Source: an uncultured Bacteroides sp. (GTDB taxonomy: Bacteria; Bacteroidota; Bacteroidia; Bacteroidales; Bacteroidaceae). Taken from it: DNA of 64,000 nucleotides. The number at the start of each line of letters is the position of its first letter. Within the stretch, counting starts at the first letter, position 1. The notes under the pieces were generated by a model. That model was not told the origin of the DNA. It searched no databases and worked only from the letters and a program-made list of their open reading frames with translations. Location of the stretch: NCBI RefSeq assembly GCF_902491285.1, contig NZ_CABUHK010000005.1:1-64000 (forward strand), given 5' to 3'. Positions 8,724-16,546 of the stretch are shown in pieces. Made by a program: the position numbers and the translations under genes.

Positions 8724-10418
8724 ATGAAGAAATTATTGACTACTATACTGTGCTTGATTCTACTAATAGGAACTTCAATGATGAATGCTCGTCCCCCAAT
8801 GCAAACTTCAATAAATACCGAAGTTCCGTCCAGACTGGTCAAGAACGGAAACGGAAGCTGGCAACTGATAGTGAACGGAAAACCTTTCATCATGCTGGCA
8901 GGCGAACTGCACAACTCTTCGGCCTCAACGACCGAGTATCTGAACAGCCTATGGGCTCCCTTGAAAACACTGAACCTGAACACGGTTCTCGCCCCCATCG
9001 CCTGGGAACAGTTTGAACCGCAGGAGGGTATATTTGATTATACATTGATAGACAATATGATAGATAGAGCCCGGAAGAACGGTTTCAAACTGTCTATCCT
9101 GTGGTTCGGCAGTTGGAAGAACGGAGAATCGAGCTATGCACCCACTTGGGTGAAAGAGGATACCAAACGTTTTTTCCGCGTGAAGAATGTGGAAGGAAAG
9201 GAAATCGAAACGCTTTCCCCTTTCTGCGAAAATACCATGAAAGCAGATGCCAAAGCATTCAAAACATTGGTGGAACACATCAAAAAAATGGATCAGGCAA
9301 CGGGAACGGTCATCGCCCTGCAACCGGAAAACGAAGTGGGCATCTTTCAGGATATGGACTACACGAAAGCCTCACTTATGGCATATGGTCAGGAGGTTCC
9401 TCAGGCACTTATCCAATATATGAAGAAGAACCGCAAGAACCTGCGTAAAGAACTGCTTTCCGTATGGGAGGAGAACGGAGCCAAGACTTCCGGCACATGG
9501 AAAACGGTGTTCGGAGACAATGCCTGGAGCAAGAGTTTCTGCACCACTTGGCAGTATGCCACTTACATTGATTTTGTCGCTGCCGGTGCGAAAGAGATTT
9601 ATCCGCTGCCTACCTTCTGTAATTGCTGGCTGGTGCAAAAGCCTGATGACCTGCCGGGAGTTTATCCCAACGGCGGACCGGTATCCCGTGTAATGGACAT
9701 CTGGAAAGCAGCCGCACCGCATATTGATGTGCTTGCTCCGGATATTTATCTGTCCGACTTCAAGAATATTGTGGCAGACTATCACCGGGCGGATAATCCG
9801 TTATTGATTCCCGAAGCTGTGATGGAACCGGCTAATGCTTTCTGGGCATTCGGCGAACATAGTGCACTTTGTTATTCACCTTTCGGTATCGAAGACGGTG
9901 CGGATAATTTCACCTTTGCCCAGTCCTATAAAGTGCTGGATGAACTGATGCCGCTTATTACCGAACACCAAGGCAGCAACCGCATGATTGGCGTAATGAA
10001 AATGCCGGGTGAGTCGGAACGTACAGTGACGATGGGCGATTATCAACTATGTATCAAATACGATGCCGAAGATGCTTATGGATTGATTATCAATACTGAA
10101 AAGAATGAGTTCGTCGTTGCCGGAATTAACTTCAAGGTTTATTTCACTTCTACCGACAAAAAGAAAACAGGCTATATCAAGCAAGTATGGGAAGGCGGTT
10201 ACGATACGGACGGTGAGTGGAAAGCCACCCGTTTGCTCAACGGCGACGAGACTTACCACAACGCTGTACTGATTGCCAAAGGACGTCGTACGTTTACATC
10301 GGAAAAGAGTGACAACTACAATGCCGACCACAGCGACGAGATATTTGTTTACTCACCTACTTCCTATCAGGCAGTCTGGAGTCCGGGTATATATCGTGTG
10401 ACAACCTATCTACGATAA
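8724..10418 (+). CDS. GH35-like beta-glycosidase with DUF5597-type C-terminus
   Basis: A 564-residue protein with an N-terminal signal peptide (about 1-23). The (beta/alpha)8 part opens with FIMLAGELHNSS and shows the clan GH-A pair: acid/base Glu at about 204 (QPENEVG) and nucleophile Glu at about 364 (LIPEAVMEP). The C-terminal ~150 residues look like the beta domain called DUF5597 that accompanies a branch of GH35 beta-galactosidases. It would cut a beta-linked side sugar or terminal residue from oligosaccharides made by the preceding GH144-like enzyme; the substrate is not readable from sequence. No lipobox is seen, so a periplasmic location is likely. Confidence 0.8.
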   Translation: MKKLLTTILCLILLIGTSMMNARPPMQTSINTEVPSRLVKNGNGSWQLIVNGKPFIMLAGELHNSSASTTEYLNSLWAPLKTLNLNTVLAPIAWEQFEPQEGIFDYTLIDNMIDRARKNGFKLSILWFGSWKNGESSYAPTWVKEDTKRFFRVKNVEGKEIETLSPFCENTMKADAKAFKTLVEHIKKMDQATGTVIALQPENEVGIFQDMDYTKASLMAYGQEVPQALIQYMKKNRKNLRKELLSVWEENGAKTSGTWKTVFGDNAWSKSFCTTWQYATYIDFVAAGAKEIYPLPTFCNCWLVQKPDDLPGVYPNGGPVSRVMDIWKAAAPHIDVLAPDIYLSDFKNIVADYHRADNPLLIPEAVMEPANAFWAFGEHSALCYSPFGIEDGADNFTFAQSYKVLDELMPLITEHQGSNRMIGVMKMPGESERTVTMGDYQLCIKYDAEDAYGLIINTEKNEFVVAGINFKVYFTSTDKKKTGYIKQVWEGGYDTDGEWKATRLLNGDETYHNAVLIAKGRRTFTSEKSDNYNADHSDEIFVYSPTSYQAVWSPGIYRVTTYLR

Positions 10419-10426
10419 AACCAGCC

Positions 10427-10442
10427 TATTCATATATGAATA
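10427..10442. repeat. 16-bp perfect palindrome between operon genes
   Basis: TATTCATATATGAATA is its own reverse complement and lies 8 bp after the GH35-like stop and 34 bp before the next start. It could be a weak RNA hairpin or a protein site. A/T-rich palindromes are common enough for this to be chance. Confidence 0.35.
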
Positions 10443-10475
10443 AGTATAAGATTAACAATCAATAATTAAAACAGT

Positions 10476-11687
10476 ATGAAACACATATATTGTATATTTA
10501 TCTCTCTTTGCATGATTCTATTCATTTGGAGTTGTAAAGATTCCGAAGAGATAGCCCCGGCATCTCTGACTATCAACAAGAATGAATTGTCATTCACCGG
10601 ATATAGAAGCACGCTCGCCGTCAAAGTAGACGCCACCCGTCGCTGGAGTGCCGTTGCTTCCGAATACTGGATTACTATAAGTCCCGACAACTATCCCGGA
10701 GTAAATAAGAGTTTTATAGCAAATGTAGCTGTCACTGTCTCCGACAACGCAACAGGCCAGCCCCGCGAAGGACATGTCACTTTTTTCCTGCAAGACGAAG
10801 AGGTAATCACCCTGACCGTCAAGCAAAGTATTCAGGATGAAGGAGAAAGACCGGATGAAGAGTTTCCTATCACATGGGCAAATCTACAATGGGCAGCTTC
10901 TTATCTTATCAAACCGGGAGAGTATTTCGAAGCCGGTTCCAAAGTATTTGCCGATGGCATCACCAATGCTGTGAATAGCGAGACGGGAGAGGATATCACC
11001 TGCGACATCGGCTATTCGCTCGCTGACACCGACCCGTCGGGTGAAGGTTGGACATGGATTTCATGCCCGTTCAATGCCGATTGGGGCAATGACTTCTATT
11101 ACCAGGGACGTATCGAAAACCTTCCTGCCGGCACTTACTTTTATAATTTCCGTTTCCGCAACGGTTCGGGCCCTTACAAATATGCAGGAACAGACGGACT
11201 TTGGGATGGAGAAGCAAACATCAACGGAAAGTTTGAAGTGAAAGAAGAAGAGGAAGAACAAGAGGAATACGCAAGCATCGAAGATTACAGCCAACTATCC
11301 ATCAGTTGGGCAATACTCGGTGACTGGACAGCCAAAAATCCTATCCAACAAGGAGAACAGTTTGAGACGGGCGCACAAGTATTCATCGAAGGATTAACCG
11401 ACTTGGGAACAGGCACTGCCAACAAACATGTGACTTGTGAAATCGGTTACTCCACAACAAATTCTGACCCGTCGGGAGCCGGTTGGACATGGCATTCTTG
11501 CCATTGGAACGGGCAATGGGGAAACAATCACTATTATCAAGGCAAAACTCCCGAAATCTCGACTGCAGGAACATATTATTATACTTTCCGTTTCAGAATA
11601 GACGAAGGAACTTATGCCTATGCGGGAACAGACGGGCTTTGGAATGGTACAAGCAGCACCTATAAAACTTTTCAGGTAACAATGTAA
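10476..11687 (+). CDS. BACON-containing surface glycan-binding lipoprotein with two tandem modules
   Basis: A 403-residue protein with a lipobox ending WSC (Cys 20). A BACON-type beta domain spans about 25-118 and two copies of a ~120-residue module follow (about 131-255 and 275-403), joined by a Glu-rich linker near 257-268. Both copies contain DPSG-GWTW-SC, a GN-(F/Y)YYQG block, an AGTY-YFRFR strand and YAGTDGLW. Position as last gene of a SusC/D operon and the lipid anchor suggest a surface glycan-binding protein, with two Trp-rich sites. I do not recognise the module as a named CBM family. It has some likeness to Ig-like modules seen in secreted bacterial proteins. Confidence 0.75.
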   Translation: MKHIYCIFISLCMILFIWSCKDSEEIAPASLTINKNELSFTGYRSTLAVKVDATRRWSAVASEYWITISPDNYPGVNKSFIANVAVTVSDNATGQPREGHVTFFLQDEEVITLTVKQSIQDEGERPDEEFPITWANLQWAASYLIKPGEYFEAGSKVFADGITNAVNSETGEDITCDIGYSLADTDPSGEGWTWISCPFNADWGNDFYYQGRIENLPAGTYFYNFRFRNGSGPYKYAGTDGLWDGEANINGKFEVKEEEEEQEEYASIEDYSQLSISWAILGDWTAKNPIQQGEQFETGAQVFIEGLTDLGTGTANKHVTCEIGYSTTNSDPSGAGWTWHSCHWNGQWGNNHYYQGKTPEISTAGTYYYTFRFRIDEGTYAYAGTDGLWNGTSSTYKTFQVTM

Positions 11688-11699
11688 TTGTGTATTAGC

Positions 11700-11737
11700 A
11701 TATATGCCGGGCTGGTTCTTTATAGTCCGGCATATAT
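11700..11737 (+). terminator. Hairpin terminator closing the SusC operon
   Basis: Arms 11700-11710 and 11727-11737 are perfect 11-bp complements with a 16-nt loop, followed by CTTTTAAA. It starts 13 bp after the last operon stop. It also faces the 3' end of the GNAT gene on the other strand and may serve both. Confidence 0.75.
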
Positions 11738-11760
11738 CTTTTAAATGATGAATCCGGGAT

Positions 11761-12267
11761 TCATTCTTTCAGAATTGAGTACATCTTCATATCCACCACA
11801 ACACCATTTTTTACCGCATTTTTCCTCAATGTCCCTTCTAACTCAAACCCGCATTTCTCAAGGATGCGGCAAGAAGAAGCATTATGTGCAAAAGGTTCGG
11901 CAAACAATCGGATTATATCCGTATTTTGAAAGACATATTCGCATATTTGTTTCACAGCGCTTGTACCGATACCTTGCCCCCAATAAGGCTCTGCAACGTA
12001 ATATCCCACTTCGGCTGTTCTCGAATGTATGTTGCTTTGGCGGAAGGCACCTATGCTCCCTATTGCCTTATCATCAACAGTTATTGCAAATGAGAACGTA
12101 CTTTCCGAATCGGCGACATTCATTGCCTGTATAAACTCCCTTGCATCATGCACTGTATATGGAAAGGGAATGCCATCCCGCAGGTTATCCAGTATATTCT
12201 TATTATTCAGTGTCTCTGCAATATCTTCTGCATCCTCTATCCGCCAACAACGTATTTTACATTCCAT
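11761..12267 (-). CDS. GNAT-family N-acetyltransferase (RimJ/RimL-like)
   Basis: A 168-residue protein opening MECKIRCWRIEDAEDIAETLNN-, which is a RimJ/RimL-type beginning. The acetyl-CoA binding motif is seen in GYYVAEPYWGQGIGTSAVKQI (about 88-108, Q/R-x-x-G-x-G/A type). NASSCRILEKCGFELEGTLR near 129-148 is also typical. It probably acetylates an amino group of a protein or small molecule, with unknown substrate. It stands alone, convergent with the SusC operon and divergent from the LuxR-type regulator gene. Confidence 0.85.
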   Translation of the reverse strand: MECKIRCWRIEDAEDIAETLNNKNILDNLRDGIPFPYTVHDAREFIQAMNVADSESTFSFAITVDDKAIGSIGAFRQSNIHSRTAEVGYYVAEPYWGQGIGTSAVKQICEYVFQNTDIIRLFAEPFAHNASSCRILEKCGFELEGTLRKNAVKNGVVVDMKMYSILKE

Positions 12268-12306
12268 ATTATGACTATTTTATGATTATACCTTCTTTAT
12301 TTCCTG

Positions 12307-12380
12307 ATACATCCGTAAAACTACAAAATTAATCCGGAACCGGAAGAAGAGTTGATTTATTTTTCCGGAAGAAAAAGAAG
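12307..12380. repeat. ~70-bp imperfect repeat, copy 1
   Basis: This stretch matches 16,368-16,440 over its whole length with roughly four of five bases identical. Shared blocks include TCCGTAAAA, AAATTAAT, AGAGTTGATTT and ATTTTTCCGGA. Here it lies in the divergent space between the GNAT gene and the regulator. See copy 2. Confidence 0.7.
12324..12331 (-). promoter_or_regulatory. Putative -7 box for the GNAT gene
   Basis: On the minus strand this reads TAATTTTG (TAnnTTTG type), 57 bp before the GNAT ATG. It falls inside the 70-bp element repeated at 16,368-16,440, where the equivalent octamer has one change (TAATTTCG). Confidence 0.35.
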
Positions 12381-12395
12381 AAAAGAAACGGCTTA

Positions 12396-12425
12396 TTGCA
12401 TCTTTGATTTTTCTCTTTATCTTTG
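12396..12425 (+). promoter_or_regulatory. Promoter of the LuxR-type regulator gene
   Basis: TATCTTTG at 12418-12425 is a consensus -7 box. TTG at 12396-12398 lies 19 bp upstream, the usual -33 spacing. Transcription would begin near 12430. This rules out the in-frame ATG at 12352 and supports the ATG at 12454 with its signal peptide. Confidence 0.7.
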
Positions 12426-12453
12426 TGGTACACTCCTTGCTAATATAATACTG

Positions 12454-15243
12454 ATGAGATACAATTGGATTCTTTTCTGGCTATGCACTCTACTATCTTT
12501 TATCTGTCTCCCGCCGGGCACAGCACAGACGCCTGTGCAAATCACCAACTATAATTATAAAAACTACAAAGGCGGGATTCAGAACTGGGGTATTACGGTT
12601 TCTCCCGAACAAGTTCTTTACAGCAGCAATAACAACGGACTACTCAGATATAACGGCAATGACTGGGCACTTCTCGAACCGGGCGAACGAAGCACCGTAC
12701 GTGCGGTCTGCTGTATCGGGAACCGGATTTACACAGCAGGCGACAACAACATCGGCTACTGGCAATATGATGCAAACGGAAAAATCAACTATACATCTCT
12801 TCTGTCCCTGGTAAATAAGCTTGGAATCAAAGGAGAGACTTTTTGGAGTATAGCCGAAACGGAAGGCAAGGTGTATTTCCATTCTTTCGGCAATATTATC
12901 TGGTATGACGGCAAAGATATGGGTTATCTGGTGAAAAACGACTGTTGTGTTTCTCTCTATCCGGCAGGTGACAAACTGTTTACGCAGAAGTGCGGCGGTG
13001 CTCTCATGCAAATTCGCGGCAATAAGCTGGAAAGCTTCTGCGAGGATGCAATCTTCCTGAATGGAGAAACTAAATTCATGTTTCGGATTGCCGATGATGA
13101 ATATATTATCGGGCAGACCAGCGGGAAGATATATACACTGAAAGGTAATACTGTAACTCCGCTACTCCAGTTGGAAAATTCCAATCATATCCCTGTCCGG
13201 ATAGATTGCGGAAGTATTTGGAAAGACGAACTGCTTGCCGTCGGAACCATAGGCGACGGCTTGTTCCTGATTAACCTGAAAAACGGGCAACAGACGCAGT
13301 ATCATTCTTCGCAACTGCAAGACCTCAATATCCATGGTTTGTGTTTCGCCACCGAGAACTTTCTCTGGCTCTCGCTTGACAACGGAATTTCATCGGTTAT
13401 CCTCGAACCGGCAACCTATCTATGGAAAACAAATACCGACATCGGTACTTTCTTCGACGCGGCCTCTTTCAACGGAAAGACTTATATCGCTTCCAACCAA
13501 GGCACTTATATATACGAAGAGGACGGCAAGAAGATGCAGACTTCCATGTATCCTCTCCAGTTCTGCAATCTGAAAAATGAATTATTATGCGGCACTACTA
13601 CCCAGCTATTTAAAATGAGAGCCGGACAGGGTAATTTCGAACCGTTCTGCGATATAAACGGCGTCAGACAATTCGAATACATAGCAGACCGCGGAGATGA
13701 ATACATTTTCCTGCGTTCTTATTCCGGAATCGCATTGCTCGAATATAAGGAAAACACCTGGAAATATCGGTCTTTACTTTTAGACACCGAGGATTATGCC
13801 AACATCATGCCCGAAAATCTTCATACCGTATGGGCTATCCATCCGGAAAAAGGAATCTTCCGCCTGCGCATCGATAAGGAGCTGAATCAGATAACGGATT
13901 TCGAGAACTTCTCCGAAATTGACGGGTATGCCAACTACAACAGAATCAGCCTGTTCAAAGTGGAAGATAAAATCCTGTTTGCAACGCCCAAAGGGATTTA
14001 TATGTTCGACATCACCGACAGGAGTTTCAGAAGGCAAGAACAAATAAGCAAGGAAATACTGTATCTGAACAAGCTGCAATCCATAAAATCCGCCTATAAG
14101 AATGATATTTGGGTCGCCACAGACGAAGAATTGTTCCTGTATCATATATCGGACTTATCCGCCCAATTGATGATGTACTGGCCTTTTGTCGATAACGAAC
14201 TGATGCTTTACGACAAGCATTATAATCTGAAATCAATAAACGATTCGATTACGTTCGTCTCTACCTGTGAAGGTACTGTCGTCATTAACAGCAAAATGGT
14301 AGGCCGTTGTGCGGCAGACCCGTATCCCTTGCGGATAGAGACATTCTGCTTCACCGACAACGACAATACCACTTTCTACGCAGACTTTCATCAGCAGGAA
14401 ATCGAGCTACCCAATACGGCAACCAACATTACTATCCAGGTCACTACCGGTTTGGGTACTCATGCCACTTCCATAGCTTATCGTCTTCCCGGCGTCGCCA
14501 ACGACTGGAGTACGTGGCAGACTTCGGGTACTATTCATTTCACCAATCTGCCTTCCGGCAACTATCGGCTCGAAATCAAAGACAGTAACCAAAATACTTT
14601 AATGATTCCCATACTGGTATCTCCCCCTCTTTACAAGCGGACGTGGATGATTATGCTCTATATTCTGATACTAATAGCAGTTACCGTCGGAATAGTAACA
14701 TTTATCAACGAACGGAAACGCAGGATTATTCTCCGGAAATACCGGAAAGAACAAAGAAAGCATACGGAAGAACTGCAAAAACAGGCCTATGAACAATTAC
14801 AGGAGAAAGTAAGGAACCAAGAGAGCGAACTCAAGAACCATATGCGTTTCCTTACCCAGAAACAGGAGTTGCTGGATACAATTGCGGAAGAAGTGGAAAC
14901 ACAAAAGAAAGAATTGGGAGACCGTTACCCTAACAAACTCTATCAGCGACTCATGAAAATCATTCAGGAAGGTGCTACGGAAAAAGACAAGTTCCTGTCG
15001 TTTGAAAACTACTTCGTGGAAGTTCACTATGAATTTATGCTACGTATGCAAAAGACGCACCCTTCTCTCTCTGCTTCCGAATTGAAGTTCTGCTGCCTGC
15101 TAAGGGCCAATCTATCTACCAAAGAGATTTCCGTCATTATGGGAATTGCGCTCCGCTCGGTCGAGCTGAAGAAATACAGGCTAAAACAGAAGTTGAATCT
15201 GGATACCAACAGTAGTCTAACCTCTTATATATTGAGCGTCTGA
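12454..15243 (+). CDS. Membrane one-component regulator: propeller sensor, Y_Y_Y, LuxR-type HTH
   Basis: Starting at 12454 the protein has 929 residues: a signal peptide (MRYNWILFWLCTLLSF-), a long repeat-rich beta-propeller-like sensor region (about 30-615), a Y_Y_Y-like beta domain (about 620-725), one membrane segment (about 730-752), a charged coiled coil (about 755-830) and a C-terminal HTH. The HTH resembles LuxR/NarL types (SASELKFCCLLRANLSTKEI, then a recognition-helix region SVELKKYRLKQKL). There is no kinase or receiver domain, so signalling would go straight through the membrane to DNA. The nearby GH31 gene or an operon outside the window may be its target; this is by proximity only. 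The same upstream 70-bp element recurs near the GH31 gene. Confidence 0.85.
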   Translation: MRYNWILFWLCTLLSFICLPPGTAQTPVQITNYNYKNYKGGIQNWGITVSPEQVLYSSNNNGLLRYNGNDWALLEPGERSTVRAVCCIGNRIYTAGDNNIGYWQYDANGKINYTSLLSLVNKLGIKGETFWSIAETEGKVYFHSFGNIIWYDGKDMGYLVKNDCCVSLYPAGDKLFTQKCGGALMQIRGNKLESFCEDAIFLNGETKFMFRIADDEYIIGQTSGKIYTLKGNTVTPLLQLENSNHIPVRIDCGSIWKDELLAVGTIGDGLFLINLKNGQQTQYHSSQLQDLNIHGLCFATENFLWLSLDNGISSVILEPATYLWKTNTDIGTFFDAASFNGKTYIASNQGTYIYEEDGKKMQTSMYPLQFCNLKNELLCGTTTQLFKMRAGQGNFEPFCDINGVRQFEYIADRGDEYIFLRSYSGIALLEYKENTWKYRSLLLDTEDYANIMPENLHTVWAIHPEKGIFRLRIDKELNQITDFENFSEIDGYANYNRISLFKVEDKILFATPKGIYMFDITDRSFRRQEQISKEILYLNKLQSIKSAYKNDIWVATDEELFLYHISDLSAQLMMYWPFVDNELMLYDKHYNLKSINDSITFVSTCEGTVVINSKMVGRCAADPYPLRIETFCFTDNDNTTFYADFHQQEIELPNTATNITIQVTTGLGTHATSIAYRLPGVANDWSTWQTSGTIHFTNLPSGNYRLEIKDSNQNTLMIPILVSPPLYKRTWMIMLYILILIAVTVGIVTFINERKRRIILRKYRKEQRKHTEELQKQAYEQLQEKVRNQESELKNHMRFLTQKQELLDTIAEEVETQKKELGDRYPNKLYQRLMKIIQEGATEKDKFLSFENYFVEVHYEFMLRMQKTHPSLSASELKFCCLLRANLSTKEISVIMGIALRSVELKKYRLKQKLNLDTNSSLTSYILSV

Positions 15244-15294
15244 ATAAAGTTATAGTATATAACCTAACTTCTTTTATGTGGAAAGTGCATAACT

Positions 15295-15302
15295 TATCTT
15301 TG
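15295..15302 (+). promoter_or_regulatory. -7 box in front of the toxin remnant
   Basis: TATCTTTG is a consensus -7 octamer, only 5 bp before the ATG of the broken toxin-like frame. A transcript from here would be nearly leaderless. It looks like the surviving promoter of the decayed gene. Confidence 0.5.
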
Positions 15303-15306
15303 TTAT

Positions 15307-15396
15307 ATGAAACGTAAGATTACAACATACGGTGGCAATTGAGAGAGATTCATATCGACTCTTTCAACCAAAGAAATAGAAAAACAACTATTTTAA
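15307..15396 (+). pseudogene. Remnant of a RelE/HigB-like (Gp49-type) toxin gene
   Basis: From the ATG at 15307 the frame reads MKRKITTYGGN, then TGA at 15340, then ERFISTLSTKEIEKQLF before TAA at 15394. Read through the stop, this has the look of the N-terminus of Bacteroides RelE/ParE-family toxins of the HigB/Gp49 type as I remember them (MKRKITTYGG-F--F---L--KEI-K). An intact member is roughly 110 residues, so about three quarters is gone and no antitoxin gene follows. The identification rests on memory of the family pattern, not on a search. Confidence 0.55.
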
Positions 15397-15440
15397 TACG
15401 GATTATAATTAAATTATCGAGTAGAGTATAGGTCGAAAAC

Positions 15441-15464
15441 AGTAGGAAAATCAGTTTTCCTACT
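15441..15464 (-). terminator. Hairpin after the unrecognised gene
   Basis: Arms 15441-15450 and 15455-15464 are perfect 10-bp complements with a 4-nt loop. They lie directly after the stop (15468) of the minus-strand gene, and GTTTTC follows on that strand. It probably ends that transcript and could act in both directions. Confidence 0.65.
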
Positions 15465-15467
15465 CTA

Positions 15468-16286
15468 TTAAATCTGTGACATAAGTTTGCCTAGTTTGTC
15501 AAGCGATTGCACATGATACTTCTCAATGCACTCAATGCATTGGTGAAGATAATCTTCGGATATTTCCACTCCATTCCACTCATACCAACGCTTCACCATT
15601 TCAAAACCTGCATGGTGCTTCTTTGCGATATTCCAGATTGTGATGATGTCATCCTGTTGTTTTCTTAATTTTAACCGTTTCAGTTCAAGTACCCCTTTGT
15701 AGATTCCGATTTCTTCATCATAGATGAGCTGTTTCCTCTGAGTCAGTTCATCATCTCCCAGAAAAGTGACATGGGTCATGAGATGTCGTTCGTCACTGAA
15801 CTCGGCTACAGCGATGCCATGGTCGGAAACAATGAAATAACCGCCATTGTTCTTGCGAGTATACAAGACATCCGTATTATTATACACAAAGTAATTGAAC
15901 AAACTTTCCCCTTTGAGGTCTATTTGATAATGGTCAATGTAGCGCTCTTTGTATCGTTGCATGAAGTGTGCCGTATAATGCATTATTATATTTGAGGACT
16001 TGAAACCTGTTATTTGGATATAGCCATTGCTTGAAGCACCAATGACAGGAGCGTAAGCTTGAAATGCCAAAGCATGCATATATGAATTGTATCTCCCCTC
16101 CAGCGTCCATACATTTTTTCGGGTGGTGGTGATAGTCATACGCTGGGGCGCCACAGGAAATGGACTCGTCATCGCTGCTTTCTTACGGACCTTATCTATG
16201 AACATGTTCGCTTTGGTCGATATTGCAATGAGGTCTTTATGTGCTTCGGCATACAATTCCTCCCGGCTCATACTTGTCAGATACAT
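15468..16286 (-). CDS. Protein of unknown function (272 aa)
   Basis: I do not recognise this protein. It is soluble-looking, without signal peptide or membrane segment, and rich in Tyr, Lys and His. A compact block HFMQRYKERY (about 107-116) lies in the middle, preceded by an Ile/Met-rich strand and followed by YFVYNNTDVLYTRKNNGGYF. The C-terminal 60 residues are helical and charged. The ATG at 16286 leaves only ~16 nt after the predicted transcription start, so MSREEL at 16271 is an alternative start. It sits alone beside the toxin remnant and the repeated 70-bp element, in what may be a small inserted patch between the regulator and the GH31 gene. Confidence 0.7.
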   Translation of the reverse strand: MYLTSMSREELYAEAHKDLIAISTKANMFIDKVRKKAAMTSPFPVAPQRMTITTTRKNVWTLEGRYNSYMHALAFQAYAPVIGASSNGYIQITGFKSSNIIMHYTAHFMQRYKERYIDHYQIDLKGESLFNYFVYNNTDVLYTRKNNGGYFIVSDHGIAVAEFSDERHLMTHVTFLGDDELTQRKQLIYDEEIGIYKGVLELKRLKLRKQQDDIITIWNIAKKHHAGFEMVKRWYEWNGVEISEDYLHQCIECIEKYHVQSLDKLGKLMSQI

Positions 16287-16306
16287 ACTTGTTTTTTTAC
16301 AAGAGA

Positions 16307-16314
16307 CAAAGGTA
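16307..16314 (-). promoter_or_regulatory. -7 box of the unrecognised gene
   Basis: The minus strand reads TACCTTTG, a consensus -7 box, 21 bp before the ATG at 16286. No clear -33 partner was found. Confidence 0.5.
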
Positions 16315-16367
16315 GTGTTTATCTCCAGACTTCTATTTTGGGGTTATATACTTCTTTAATATGTTTA

Positions 16368-16440
16368 ATACGTCCGTAAAAGTACGAAATTAATTCAAAA
16401 CCGGGATAAGAGTTGATTTTATTTTTCCGGATAAAAACAA
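16368..16440. repeat. ~70-bp imperfect repeat, copy 2
   Basis: This is the second copy of the element at 12,307-12,380, in the same orientation. In copy 1 a regulator gene follows within 75 bp. Here nothing follows on the plus strand except the terminator of the GH31 gene. The conservation of the whole block suggests either a shared regulatory/RNA element or the orphan upstream region of a lost paralogue of the regulator. Confidence 0.65.
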
Positions 16441-16489
16441 AGCAAATAGTAGAGTCGGAGTGTCTATCTCCGCATTCTACTATTTGCTT
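16440..16489 (-). terminator. Strong hairpin terminator of the GH31 gene
   Basis: Arms 16440-16460 and 16468-16489 pair over ~21 bp with one small mismatch/bulge and a 7-nt loop. On the minus strand, downstream of the GH31 stop, the second arm is followed within a few bases by TTTTT. This is a typical intrinsic terminator for the minus-strand transcript. Confidence 0.8.
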
Positions 16490-16546
16490 CCCTAACCATT
16501 TTACAAAAAAAGTATTATGAGTTATTCAGAAACAGTGCATCTATTA

